64,000 bases of DNA. It comes from Clostridiales bacterium. GTDB lineage: Bacteria; Bacillota; Clostridia; Oscillospirales; Oscillospiraceae. The notes below the pieces were generated by a model, which saw nothing but the letters and a program-made list of their open reading frames with translations, did no database searches and had not been told where the DNA came from. The stretch is taken from the NCBI GenBank assembly GCA_029265405.1, contig JAJUJI010000001.1, forward strand, positions 248,001-312,000. Direction: 5' to 3'. Shown here in pieces: positions 44,067-52,888 of this stretch. The number at the start of each line of letters is the position of its first letter. Within the stretch, counting starts at the first letter, position 1. The position numbers and the translations under genes are program-made.

Positions 44067-44070
44067 CCAA

Positions 44071-44763
44071 TCAACCTTTCTCCATAAAGGCGGCCTCCAG
44101 CTTTTCCAGCGCCTTTTTTTCTATGCGGGAGACATAGGAGCGGCTGATTTTCAGATCCGCGGCTATCTCTCTCTGTGTCCTCGCCTGGCGGTTGTCAAGG
44201 CCGTAGCGCATTTTGATGATTTCCGCCTCGCGGCGGGTCAGCTTTTCCTCTATGTATTTGCGCAGCAGCTCGCAGCTTTCCCTGACGCTCAGGCGGTCGA
44301 GCATGTCGTCCGGAGCGTAGAGCACGTCTATGAAGGAAAGGTTGTTGCCGTCCCCGTCCGACTCGATGGCCTCCGAAAGGGATATGTCGCCCGCCGTCTT
44401 TTTTTGGCTTCTGAAATACATGAGGATTTCGTTTTCCACGCAGCGCGAGGCGTAGGTGGCAAGCCTGACGCCCTTGTCCGGCTTGTAGGTCGATATGCCC
44501 TTTATAAGCCCTATGGTGCCGATGGAAATCAGGTCGTCCTGATCGCAGTTTTGAGTGTAGTATTTTTTCATGATATGCGCCACAAGGCGCAGATTGCGCT
44601 CTATCAGTATGTTTCGGGCGTCCAGGTCGCCTTCCAGCGCAAGCTTGACGTACCTGCGCTCCTCGGCGGCGCTGAGGGGGCGGGGAAAGGAGCCCTTGCC
44701 CCCGCCGAGGCGGAGCATGAGAAAGGCGGAATTAAGCAGTAGCGCGAAAGCTGCCGAAAGCAT
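44071..44763 (-). CDS. sigK: Sporulation sigma factor sigma-K (pro-form)
   Basis: A 230-aa sigma-70-family factor for late mother-cell transcription. It begins with a hydrophobic pro-sequence (LSAAFALLLNSAFLML) of the kind removed by SpoIVFB, then region 2 (RNLRLVAHIMKKY, DDLISIGTIGLIKGISTY, RLATYASRCVENEILMYFR) and region 4 (REIAADLKISRSYVSRIEKKAL). The gene is whole, with no skin-type intervening element. The start at 44763 is favoured by AAGGGG with 9-nt spacing; an in-frame GTG at 44772 is too close to that SD. It marks the organism as a spore former. Confidence 0.92.
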   Translation of the reverse strand: MLSAAFALLLNSAFLMLRLGGGKGSFPRPLSAAEERRYVKLALEGDLDARNILIERNLRLVAHIMKKYYTQNCDQDDLISIGTIGLIKGISTYKPDKGVRLATYASRCVENEILMYFRSQKKTAGDISLSEAIESDGDGNNLSFIDVLYAPDDMLDRLSVRESCELLRKYIEEKLTRREAEIIKMRYGLDNRQARTQREIAADLKISRSYVSRIEKKALEKLEAAFMEKG

Positions 44764-44856
44764 TATGAGCACCCCTTATAATCAGGATACTTAAGCTTAT
44801 TCCGCCTCCGCCTGTACACATTACAGCGCGCGGCCGTTTGGGCAAAGCAAAAATAA

Positions 44857-44888
44857 GGCGGCGTACGGGGCTCATGCCGTACGCCGCC
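44857..44888 (-). terminator. Terminator of the SLH protein gene
   Basis: GGCGGCGTACGG and CCGTACGCCGCC form a perfect 12-bp stem; on the minus strand TTATTTTT follows. Confidence 0.8.
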
Positions 44889-44916
44889 GGAGCGCTGTTT
44901 GCGCGTTTTCCGGGCT

Positions 44917-46758
44917 TCAGCTTTCCATTATTATGGTGACCGCACTAAAGGATACGGAATTGGTATAGCTTCCGTAAGCCACGACGGTCGATTCGGCGGT
45001 TATGCCCGAAAGACCGATAGTCCTGCCGGTGCTTGATTTGATTATGGCAACGGCGGAGGAAGCGTCAACATAAACCAGCTTGCCGGAAACCAGCAGAGTT
45101 ATCGTTTTCTTGGAGGAGTCCACCGCCAGAACCGTCCCCGTCACCTTCGAAGTGGAGGAAGCGGCGCTTATCAGGTATATTTCGGTTATAGTATCGCCAT
45201 AGACGGTTACCTTCACGGTCGCGCCTACGCCGACGGCCGAGAGCAGTATCGCCTTGCTGCCGCTGTATACGCTGGCGTTTGCGTCAAGCTTAAGGTCCCA
45301 GCTTTTGCCGTTCTTGTCTTTGATCACCCAGGTGGTGGCGTCGGTTGTCGTTGTAACGGACATGAGCTCGCCTGTGACGGTATTTTCGGAGTCCTCGGAG
45401 GAAATGGACTTGACCTTGCTGTCGTCAACGGCGACTATCACCTTGCTTCCGACGCTCAGGCGGTCTATGCTGATGGCCGTCTCACCCCTGGTAATGGAGG
45501 GAAGATTGGATATATCGAGGGGGAAGTACCATAACGCGCCGTTCGTATCCGAAACTTTCAGCGTAACGGTTGTTCCATAGTCCAGGGCCGTAATCGTGCC
45601 GCTGATTTCGCAGTCGTTGTTGCGGGAGATCAAAGCGGCCGCCGTGTTGTTGACAAGCTTCAGCGTGACGAAATAAGGGGTGGTCAGCGCCGAGGCGGCG
45701 ACGGTTTTTCCGTTCTGCGTTATAACGGTGGAGGATGTCAGGTCGTATCTCGTTTTTGTTCCGGTCGCCAGATCGGCGAGGTATATGTAGTAGCCGCCCG
45801 ACGCGGCGGTGACGCTTGCAAGGTTGCCCTGCACCCATGTTACCGACGTGTCGCTGGTTATTTTTACGTCCGAAACGGCCCCGTCAGCCAGCGTAACGAT
45901 GGCGTGGCTGCCGTTGTATAGGGAGCTGAGTATTTTTGCTTCGCCGTTGACGCTGACGGAGGCGGAGGAAGGGACGGCAAATTCCCTGATAAGGCCGCTG
46001 CCCAGACGGAGGCGGAGGACTCCGGAGCCTGCGGAGTATATGATGCCCTCTACTTTCGACATGCCTTCGTACTTTGCGATTGAAAGCTTGGCTCCAATGC
46101 CCTCGATGTAGGCCAGCGTGCGCGACAGCATGGCGGCGGTGACCTCCCTTGTGACGCCGGAATGCGGCAGGAAATTCCCGCCGTCGCCTCCGGTGACGAT
46201 TCCTAAGGAAACGAGCAGAGCCACATAGCCGGTATAGGCGGCGGATATGTCCTTGGCGTCGCTGAATTCCAGCTCCGTGCCGGCAAGCGAAAGGGCGGTC
46301 TTTTCAAGCTGGACGGCTCTCACGAGGAACACGGACAAAAGCTGCTTTTCTATGGCGCCGGTCAGGTTGAGCGAGGCCAGCTCGCTTTCGGTTATGATTC
46401 CGGCGGCAAGGCATACGGCCAGCTCGTCATACGCCCAGGACAGGGAGGAATCCGCATGCTTTTCCACATAGGCTCCGTAGTCCTCGTATATCCAGCTTTT
46501 CACTTCGTCGCCGAGCGAGTAGAACCTTGAAAGCACCGCCAGGGCCTCCGCCGCTGTTATCAGATTGGTTGGCCTGTAGGCGCCGTCGCTGTATCCGGTC
46601 AATATGCCCCGCTTTGCAAGGTCGGCTATATATTGCGCCGACCATCTGTCGTCGCTCACATCGCTGTAATCCGAGGCCAGAGCCGGGACAGACAGGGAGC
46701 CCAGCAGGACGACGGACATCAGTACGGACAGCAGCCTGGTGCTTATTTTAAAGCGCAT
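44917..46758 (-). CDS. S-layer-homology surface protein
   Basis: A 613-aa exported protein. After a signal peptide (MRFKISTRLLSVLM, then VPALASDYSD), three SLH domains span about residues 30-215 (DRWSAQYIADLAKRGILTGY, LSWAYDELAVCLAAGIITE, AYTGYVALLVSLGIVTGG) and would anchor it to the cell wall. The remaining 400 residues are Ser/Thr/Val-rich beta modules of about 80 residues that repeat a V-x-G-x-(I/V) and V-x-V-x-x-x-x-(V/I) pattern, perhaps a stalk. The start at 46758 has GGTGGAGG 8 nt upstream. It is monocistronic and uses host-type codons. Confidence 0.85.
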   Translation of the reverse strand: MRFKISTRLLSVLMSVVLLGSLSVPALASDYSDVSDDRWSAQYIADLAKRGILTGYSDGAYRPTNLITAAEALAVLSRFYSLGDEVKSWIYEDYGAYVEKHADSSLSWAYDELAVCLAAGIITESELASLNLTGAIEKQLLSVFLVRAVQLEKTALSLAGTELEFSDAKDISAAYTGYVALLVSLGIVTGGDGGNFLPHSGVTREVTAAMLSRTLAYIEGIGAKLSIAKYEGMSKVEGIIYSAGSGVLRLRLGSGLIREFAVPSSASVSVNGEAKILSSLYNGSHAIVTLADGAVSDVKITSDTSVTWVQGNLASVTAASGGYYIYLADLATGTKTRYDLTSSTVITQNGKTVAASALTTPYFVTLKLVNNTAAALISRNNDCEISGTITALDYGTTVTLKVSDTNGALWYFPLDISNLPSITRGETAISIDRLSVGSKVIVAVDDSKVKSISSEDSENTVTGELMSVTTTTDATTWVIKDKNGKSWDLKLDANASVYSGSKAILLSAVGVGATVKVTVYGDTITEIYLISAASSTSKVTGTVLAVDSSKKTITLLVSGKLVYVDASSAVAIIKSSTGRTIGLSGITAESTVVAYGSYTNSVSFSAVTIIMES

Positions 46759-46798
46759 GAGTATTACCTCCACCTAATAATCAGCGGTTTTCGCTTAA

Positions 46799-46827
46799 AA
46801 TATATAGTAATAATTCCAAAAAAGCAA
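46799..46827 (-). promoter_or_regulatory. Promoter of the SLH protein gene
   Basis: On the minus strand, TTGCTT at 46827-46822, a 17-bp spacer, and TATATT at 46804-46799, within a very AT-rich stretch. Confidence 0.5.
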
Positions 46828-46857
46828 TAATATTATATTAATATCCAAAATGCGCCG

Positions 46858-46890
46858 CCGGCCCCTCGCCCGGAAAAGGCGAGGGGCCGG
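46858..46890 (-). terminator. Terminator of citrate synthase
   Basis: CCGGCCCCTCGCC and GGCGAGGGGCCGG form a perfect 13-bp stem just past the stop. Confidence 0.7.
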
Positions 46891-46908
46891 CTCATGCTCC
46901 GCCGAGGT

Positions 46909-48279
46909 TCATTTCCTTTCCTTCATCGGTATATATTCATGGGGCTTGAAGGCAGCCCTGTAGGCCGGCCGTATTATTTTTCCGCCGGTGGTGACCTCCT
47001 CTATGCGGTGCGCGCACCAGCCGGTGATGCGGGCTATGGCAAAGAGGGGGGTGAAAAGCTCGTCGGGTATGCCCAGCATGTTGTATACAAGACCGGAATA
47101 CATATCCACGTTGGCACACATGGGTATGGAGAGCTTCTTTCTGTCCGCAAGCAGAGCCAGCCCGAGCCGCTCCACGCGCTCCATGAGCCTGAATTCGTCG
47201 CTCCGTCCGTTTTTCTCGGCCATGTCGGCGGCGTATTTTTTCAAAAGCACCGCTCTTGGGTCTGATATGGTATAGACGGCGTGGCCAAGGCCGTATATCT
47301 TGCCGGAACCGTCGCCGGCCTTGCCGTCCAGTATTTTGGCAAGGAAGGCGCTTATCTCCTCGTCGTCGCCGAAGTCCCTCACGTTTTCGCGGATATGCCT
47401 GAACATTTCCATGACCTTGTTGTTAGCTCCGCCGTGGAGGGGGCCCTTCAGGGAGCCTACCGCTCCGGCGATAGCGCTGTAGGTGTCCGTGCCGCTGGAG
47501 GACAGGACGCGGCAGACGAAGGCGGAGTTGTTGCCGCCGCCGTGCTCGGCGTGGAGTATGAGCATCATGTCCAGCAGCTTGGCCTCCTCGTCGGTATAAG
47601 TCTTGTCCGACCGGAGCATGCGCAGAAAATTCTCCGCCACGGACAGCTTTTCCTTGGGGTTGTGTATATAGAGAGATTTGCCGTCGTATACGTGGCGCTT
47701 TACCGCGTAGGCGTTTGCAACTATCGTCGGGAAACGGGCTATCAGCTCAATGGACTGGCGCAGCAGGTTTTCCATGGAGGTGTCGTCCGGATTGCCGTCG
47801 TATGAATAAAGGGCGAGCACGCCCCGGCTGAGCTTGTTCATCACGTCCCTGCTGGGAGCCTTGAGTATCATATCCTCAAAAAAACCCTGCGGCAGGGCTC
47901 GGGCCTTTGAAAGGACGGAGTCAAAAAGCCTGTATTCGTCGGCATTGGGAAGCTTGCCCATCAAAAGCAGATAGGCCACCTCCTCGAAGCCAAAGCTGTT
48001 CTGCTCCTTATGGGCGTTTATTATGTCCTCGACGTCTATGCCCCGGTAGTACAGCTTCCCGGGAACGGGGGTGCGCTCCCCGTCCTGCACGATGTAGCCC
48101 TGTACGCTGCCTATCTTTGTGACGCCGGCTATGACTCCGGTGCCGTCCTCGTTCCGAAGCCCGCGCTTTACATTATGGTCCTTGTAATGCTCCTCACCAA
48201 TGACGTATTCATTGCGCATCTGTTCGTACAGAGCATCCAAATCTTCCTTCAGCGGATAGAAAGTGTTTTCGTGTCCCAT
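46909..48279 (-). CDS. gltA: Citrate synthase
   Basis: A 456-aa enzyme that condenses oxaloacetate and acetyl-CoA to citrate. Catalytic histidines are seen in ILHAEHGGGNNSAF and SLKGPLHGGANNK, with GLGHAVYTISDPRA after them and the conserved YRGIDVEDII near residue 79. It has a long N-terminal segment (about 40 residues) before the core, as in several Clostridia. It is divergently transcribed from the hydratase and icd genes, with back-to-back promoters about 90 bp apart. Together they give citrate to 2-oxoglutarate for glutamate synthesis. 2-Methylcitrate synthase activity cannot be excluded. Confidence 0.92.
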   Translation of the reverse strand: MGHENTFYPLKEDLDALYEQMRNEYVIGEEHYKDHNVKRGLRNEDGTGVIAGVTKIGSVQGYIVQDGERTPVPGKLYYRGIDVEDIINAHKEQNSFGFEEVAYLLLMGKLPNADEYRLFDSVLSKARALPQGFFEDMILKAPSRDVMNKLSRGVLALYSYDGNPDDTSMENLLRQSIELIARFPTIVANAYAVKRHVYDGKSLYIHNPKEKLSVAENFLRMLRSDKTYTDEEAKLLDMMLILHAEHGGGNNSAFVCRVLSSSGTDTYSAIAGAVGSLKGPLHGGANNKVMEMFRHIRENVRDFGDDEEISAFLAKILDGKAGDGSGKIYGLGHAVYTISDPRAVLLKKYAADMAEKNGRSDEFRLMERVERLGLALLADRKKLSIPMCANVDMYSGLVYNMLGIPDELFTPLFAIARITGWCAHRIEEVTTGGKIIRPAYRAAFKPHEYIPMKERK

Positions 48280-48315
48280 GAAACGTCATCCTTGTTTATA
48301 ATGATAATAAATTGC

Positions 48316-48344
48316 ATTATAGCTGAAAAAAGAGAAAAATGCAA
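48316..48344 (-). promoter_or_regulatory. Promoter of citrate synthase
   Basis: On the minus strand, TTGCAT at 48344-48339, a 17-bp spacer, and a perfect TATAAT at 48321-48316. Confidence 0.7.
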
Positions 48345-48432
48345 GACGCATTTTTGATTTATGCAAAACGCGGAGCAGCGGACTTTAAAAAACCGCATAT
48401 TTTGCAGGAAATATAAAAAGTAATGCAGCCGA

Positions 48433-48461
48433 TTGCCAAAGGGCGCTGTTGCTGGTATACT
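48433..48461 (+). promoter_or_regulatory. Promoter of hydratase-icd
   Basis: TTGCCA at 48433-48438, a 17-bp spacer, and TATACT at 48456-48461. It is divergent from the citrate synthase promoter. Confidence 0.7.
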
Positions 48462-48540
48462 GTCAGAAAAACGCGGGCGCACGCGCGCGTGAATAAAAAT
48501 GCGCATGGCATGCAAACAGTCAAAAGGAATGGTAGACCGT

Positions 48541-50793
48541 ATGATCACTCTTTATTCAGGGGGAGTATATCTCCAGAACGGAAAGCCGGAGTTTGAGGGC
48601 AAAGCCCTTCCCGCGCCGGAGGAAGGCCGGAAAAGGACGCTCAGCTACGGCATACTGAAGGCTCACAGCCGGTCCGCCTCCGACCGGCTCAATATAAAAT
48701 TCGACAGCCTCATTTCCCACGACATTACGTATGTGGGCATAATACAGACGGCCATGGCCAGCGGGCTTAAGAGATTTCCTGTGCCTTACGTCATGACCAA
48801 CTGCCACAACAGCCTCTGCGCAGTCGGCGGCACCATCAACGCGGACGACCATTCCTTCGGGTACTCGGCTGCTGTCAGGTTCGGCGGCATATACGTTCCC
48901 GCAAACGTCGCCGTCATACATCAATACGCGCGGGAGATGATGTCCGGCTGCGGCCGGATGATCCTTGGCTCCGACAGCCATACACGCTACGGCGCGCTGG
49001 GCACCATGGGCATAGGGGAGGGAGGCCCCGAGATAGTCAGGCAGCTTTTGGGCGACACCTATGATATTTCCCTGCCGAAGACGGTGCTGGTATATCTAGA
49101 GGGGGAGCCGCAAAGGGGAGTGGGCCCCCACGACGTGGCGATAGCGCTCTGCGGAGCGGTATACAAAAACGATTTTGTAAAGAACAAGGTTCTGGAATTT
49201 GCGGGCCCGGCCCTTAAAAAGCTTCCGATGGACTACCGCATAGGCTTAGACGTCATGACCACGGAAACCAAGGCCCTGAGCTCGATCTGGGCGACGGACG
49301 AGGCTGTGGAGGAATACTACAGGGCCCACGGCAGGCCGGAGGATTTCAAACCCCTTAGCCCGGGAAACGGGGCATATTACGATTCCATGATAAGGATAGA
49401 CCTGTCGAAGCTCGAGCCCATGGCGGCCCTGCCCTTCCATCCCTCGGAGGCCTTCACGATAGCCGAGCTGAAGGCAAACGCCGGCGACATACTCCGCGAG
49501 GTGGAGCGCCGCTCTGCGGAGGCTCTCGGCAGGGAGCTAAAGCTCACGGACAAGCTCGCAGGCGGGCGCATTGTTGTCGATCAGGGCGTAATCGCCGGAT
49601 GCGCGGGAGGTATGTACGACAACATAGCCGAGGCGGCCGCCATATTGGAAGGCCGCGGGATGCGAAGCGTGGATTTCGCCCTATCCATTTACCCGCCAAG
49701 CGTTCCGGTCAATATTGAACTGATAAAGGACGGAGTGCAGCAGCGCCTGCTGGAAAACGGCGCGCTGTTCAAGCCCTGCTTCTGCGGGCCCTGCTTCGGG
49801 GCCGACGAGATACCGGGCAACAACGGCCTTTCAATACGCCACACCACCCGCAACTTCCCGAACAGGGAAGGCTCGAAGCCCTCTGAGGGCCAGGCGGCGG
49901 GAGTCATACTCATGGACGCCCGCTCCATAGCGGCAACCGCGGCAAACGGCGGAGTTCTAACCTCCGCCGCCGAGCTGGATTATGAAAAGCCGCCGGCACG
50001 CGTCTGCTCCTTCGACGCCGCGCCCTACGAAAGGCGGGTCTATTTCGGCTTCGGAAAGGCGGACCCCTCGGCTCCGCTGAAGTTCGGCCCCAATATAGTG
50101 CCCTGGCCCGAGATACCATCCATGGGAGAAAATCTGCTTATCCGTCTTTGCAGCGTTATTCATGACGAGGTAACCACCACCGACGAGCTTATTCCCTCCG
50201 GTGAAAGCTCCTCCTACCGCTCCAATCCGCTGAAGCTGGCCTCGCTGGCCCTGTCCAGGCGCGACCCCGGCTATGTGGAAAGGGCCAGGGCGGTGCAGGA
50301 GGAGGAAAGGCTGAGAAGGGAAGGCGGCTATTCCGAAAGCCTGCTGAGCGCGGCGAAGCTTTTGGGACTGGGAGAGAGCGACTTGAAAAGCGTCCAGCTC
50401 GGCTCGGCGATCTTTGCACGCAAGCCGGGCGACGGCTCGGCCAGGGAGCAGGCGGCCTCATGCCAGCGCGTGCTGGGCGGCTCGGCCAATATCTGCTATG
50501 AGTATGCCACCAAGCGCTACCGCTCCAACTGCGTCAACTGGGGGCTGCTGCCCTTTACCATCGACAGAGCGGTTGATTTCAAATGGGAAACGGGAGACTA
50601 TATATACATCCCTGGAATCAGGAAGGCCCTGCTTGAAATGAAGAGCGAGATAGCCGCCCGGGCCGCATCAAAAAACGGCGTCGAGGACATAACCCTGAAG
50701 CTCGAGGGGCTGACCGAGGAGGAGCGGGACATACTGCTTGCCGGCTGCCTCATGAACTGGTATGCGGAGAGACTGAACGATGGCCAGAATTAA
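48541..50793 (+). CDS. Aconitase-family hydratase
   Basis: A 750-aa [4Fe-4S] hydro-lyase of the aconitase superfamily, most like the YbhJ-type hydratase branch. Cluster and active-site motifs include ILGSDSHTRYGALGTMGIGEGG (residues about 140-160), GVIAGCAGGMYDNI and FCGPCFGADEIPGNNG. Its position, overlapping icd by 14 nt and divergent from citrate synthase, suggests that it isomerises citrate to isocitrate here, although the branch as a whole is poorly characterised. The start at 48541 (MITLYSGGVYL) follows AAAGGA. Confidence 0.83.
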   Translation: MITLYSGGVYLQNGKPEFEGKALPAPEEGRKRTLSYGILKAHSRSASDRLNIKFDSLISHDITYVGIIQTAMASGLKRFPVPYVMTNCHNSLCAVGGTINADDHSFGYSAAVRFGGIYVPANVAVIHQYAREMMSGCGRMILGSDSHTRYGALGTMGIGEGGPEIVRQLLGDTYDISLPKTVLVYLEGEPQRGVGPHDVAIALCGAVYKNDFVKNKVLEFAGPALKKLPMDYRIGLDVMTTETKALSSIWATDEAVEEYYRAHGRPEDFKPLSPGNGAYYDSMIRIDLSKLEPMAALPFHPSEAFTIAELKANAGDILREVERRSAEALGRELKLTDKLAGGRIVVDQGVIAGCAGGMYDNIAEAAAILEGRGMRSVDFALSIYPPSVPVNIELIKDGVQQRLLENGALFKPCFCGPCFGADEIPGNNGLSIRHTTRNFPNREGSKPSEGQAAGVILMDARSIAATAANGGVLTSAAELDYEKPPARVCSFDAAPYERRVYFGFGKADPSAPLKFGPNIVPWPEIPSMGENLLIRLCSVIHDEVTTTDELIPSGESSSYRSNPLKLASLALSRRDPGYVERARAVQEEERLRREGGYSESLLSAAKLLGLGESDLKSVQLGSAIFARKPGDGSAREQAASCQRVLGGSANICYEYATKRYRSNCVNWGLLPFTIDRAVDFKWETGDYIYIPGIRKALLEMKSEIAARAASKNGVEDITLKLEGLTEEERDILLAGCLMNWYAERLNDGQN

Positions 50794-51985
50794 AATGAAC
50801 CCCATAGCCGAGATGGACGGGGACGAGATGACCCGCGTCCTGTGGCGGATGATCAAGGAAGAGCTCATATGCCCCTATGTGGAGCTGAACACGGAATATT
50901 ACGACCTCGGGCTGAAGAACAGGGACGAAACCGGCGACAGGGTGACCCTGGAGGCGGCGGAGGCCACAAGGCGGCTGAAGGTGGGAGTAAAATGCGCCAC
51001 CATAACGCCCGACGCCAAAAGGGCGGAGGAATACGGCCTGAAGGAACTGTGGAAAAGCCCAAACGCGACCATAAGGGCGGCGCTGGACGGCACGGTTTTC
51101 CGCGCGCCTATTCTTACCGAGCGGATTAAGCCCTATGTTCCGGGCTGGACCAGGCCTATAACCATAGCCAGGCACGCCTATGGCGACGTTTACAAGGCCG
51201 CCGAATACCGGGTGCCCGCGGCGGGAAAGGCCGAGCTGGTGTTCACCTCCGACAAAGGCGAGACCGTAAGGCTGGAAATAGCGAGATTCAAGGGCCCCGG
51301 CGTCATACAGGGCATGCACAACATCGACGCTTCCATAGAGTCCTTTGCCAGGGCCTGCTTTGAATACTCGCTAAGCGCCGGGCAGGATCTATGGTTTAGC
51401 GCCAAGGACACCATATCGAAGGTCTACGACGGTGAATTCAGGGACGTCTTTGAAAGGCTTTATAGGAGCGAGTACGCCGAGAGATTCACGCAAAAGGGGA
51501 TAAGCTACTTTTATACGCTAATAGACGACGCGGTGTCCCGGGTGATACGCTCCGAGGGCGGCTTCGTCTGGGCCTGCAAGAACTACGACGGGGACGTAAT
51601 GAGCGACCTGGTATCCACCGCCTTCGGCTCCCTCGGCATGATGACAAGCGTGCTTGTAAGCCCAGACGGCTGCTTTGAATACGAGGCGGCCCACGGGACT
51701 GTCCAGCGGCACTACTACCGCTGGCTTAAGGGCGAAAAAACCTCCACAAACCCCGTGGCCACCATATTCGCCTGGAGCGGGGCGCTCAGAAAGCGCGGCG
51801 AGCTTGACGGCAACGGGGAGCTGGCTTGCTTTGCCGAAAGGCTTGAGGCGGCCTGCGTCGGGGCCATAAACGACGGGGTCATGACGGAGGATCTGGCAAA
51901 GCTATGCTCTGACGGCAAAGTCAGGAGCGTGGATACGGCCGGCTATATGAAAGAAGTAAGAAGGCGTCTGGACTTAAACGCATAA
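50780..51985 (+). CDS. icd: NADP-dependent isocitrate dehydrogenase (eukaryote-like type)
   Basis: A 401-aa enzyme that oxidises isocitrate to 2-oxoglutarate with NADP+. It belongs to the branch shared with eukaryotic and some bacterial NADP-IDHs, shown by MARIKMNPIAEMDGDEMTRV, the substrate motif SPNATIRAALDGTVFR, WACKNYDGDVMSD (metal aspartates) and EAAHGTVQRHYYR followed by GEKTSTNPVATIFAW. It begins 14 nt inside the hydratase gene, so the two are translationally coupled. With citrate synthase it completes the oxidative route to glutamate. Confidence 0.94.
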   Translation: MARIKMNPIAEMDGDEMTRVLWRMIKEELICPYVELNTEYYDLGLKNRDETGDRVTLEAAEATRRLKVGVKCATITPDAKRAEEYGLKELWKSPNATIRAALDGTVFRAPILTERIKPYVPGWTRPITIARHAYGDVYKAAEYRVPAAGKAELVFTSDKGETVRLEIARFKGPGVIQGMHNIDASIESFARACFEYSLSAGQDLWFSAKDTISKVYDGEFRDVFERLYRSEYAERFTQKGISYFYTLIDDAVSRVIRSEGGFVWACKNYDGDVMSDLVSTAFGSLGMMTSVLVSPDGCFEYEAAHGTVQRHYYRWLKGEKTSTNPVATIFAWSGALRKRGELDGNGELACFAERLEAACVGAINDGVMTEDLAKLCSDGKVRSVDTAGYMKEVRRRLDLNA

Positions 51986-51989
51986 GGCG

Positions 51990-52023
51990 GGCGCCGGCGC
52001 TGCCCTTTGGCATTGCCGGCGCC
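51990..52023 (+). terminator. Hairpin after icd
   Basis: GGCGCCGGC and GCCGGCGCC pair across a 16-nt loop right after the stop. No T-run follows, so it is a weak terminator call. Confidence 0.35.
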
Positions 52024-52083
52024 GTTGCCGTGCGCCCGGTTTTGCCGGGGCCGTTATTGCGCCGCGTCTTGGGCGGACAAGGC

Positions 52084-52683
52084 TTACCCGTCTCCGCAGG
52101 CCCAGGTCACATAAAGCCCGTATTGCCCGCCCGCCTCCAGGCCGGAAAGCTGCTCGCCCGTCAGCAGCCCGGCAAGCGCGTTCTTGCCGCCGCCGAGGCT
52201 CCAAACAAAAAGTCCTGAGCCCCTGAGCCGCCTTATCAGGCGGCGTATGAGCTTTCCGCTGCCGGCGCCCTCCGGCGCGGCGCTTGCCGCGGCGGAAGGC
52301 GCCGGAGCTTCTTCCGCTTGGGTCAAAAGGGCGTAGATGCGGACATGGAAATATGCCTTTTCGTTTGCGGGATCAGCCAGCGCTGCCCGCAAGCCGCCGG
52401 AAAACGCGACTTGGCCCGCGCTGACGCCTCCGAACGGCTCCGTCTCCGACCCGTCAGAGGCGCAGCCATATTTCGAACCGTCAATAATGGACGCGGCCTC
52501 GGCAGCGCTGTGTGAAAGATACGGCTTTAATATCAGAAGCGCGGCCGCGGAAAGGACAAAAGCCCAAGCGGCGATTTCACCGGGCCTGATTTTAAAGCTG
52601 AATATCTCGGTCCAGCGCCGCCAAAGCCGAATAAGGCTGATTTCCCGCTGGCAGCCCTTGCGGTCTGTGATGTAGATCCTCAT
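52084..52683 (-). CDS. Single-pass membrane protein of unknown function
   Basis: A 199-aa protein. A basic N-terminal cytoplasmic segment (MRIYITDRKGCQRE, then LIRLWRRW) leads to one transmembrane helix (AAWAFVLSAAALLILKPYL, about residues 38-57). An extracytoplasmic region of 140 residues rich in Ala, Gly and Ser follows. No family was recognised. The start at 52683 is preferred because GGGA lies 9 nt upstream; an ATG at 52692 is adjacent to that SD. It is convergent with icd and isolated from other genes on its strand. Confidence 0.55.
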   Translation of the reverse strand: MRIYITDRKGCQREISLIRLWRRWTEIFSFKIRPGEIAAWAFVLSAAALLILKPYLSHSAAEAASIIDGSKYGCASDGSETEPFGGVSAGQVAFSGGLRAALADPANEKAYFHVRIYALLTQAEEAPAPSAAASAAPEGAGSGKLIRRLIRRLRGSGLFVWSLGGGKNALAGLLTGEQLSGLEAGGQYGLYVTWACGDG

Positions 52684-52816
52684 ATCCGGCATTCCCTATA
52701 AACATTATTCAATATTAATATTAATGCCGGAGTGCATCGCAATTTGTCGTAAAATGTCGTTAATATAATAAAATGCGCGTTTTTTGCGCCGGGGCGGTCT
52801 GGGCCGCGCGCAGAGG

Positions 52817-52845
52817 TTGACACGTCCGCTCCGGCATGCTACCAT
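52817..52845 (+). promoter_or_regulatory. Promoter of the thymidylate-synthase-like gene
   Basis: TTGACA at 52817-52822, a 17-bp spacer, and TACCAT at 52840-52845. Confidence 0.65.
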
Positions 52846-52888
52846 TTAGCGGCGCTCTCGCGCAAGCATGAAAAGGACGGGGGATAGT

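Larger units (their letters stand above)
43738..44070. other. Intergenic region between sigK and the MATE gene
   Basis: About 330 bases. It carries the MATE promoter (43789-43817, minus) and the sigK hairpin (44032-44066). The remaining GC-rich part shows no supported gene. Confidence 0.55.

Noticed and set aside
43741-44070. A 109-codon minus-strand frame between sigK and the MATE gene
   Set aside because: No SD and no family-like sequence, and it covers the MATE promoter and the sigK hairpin.
44071-44763. Skin-type element interrupting sigK
   Set aside because: The sigma-K reading frame is continuous from the pro-sequence to region 4.
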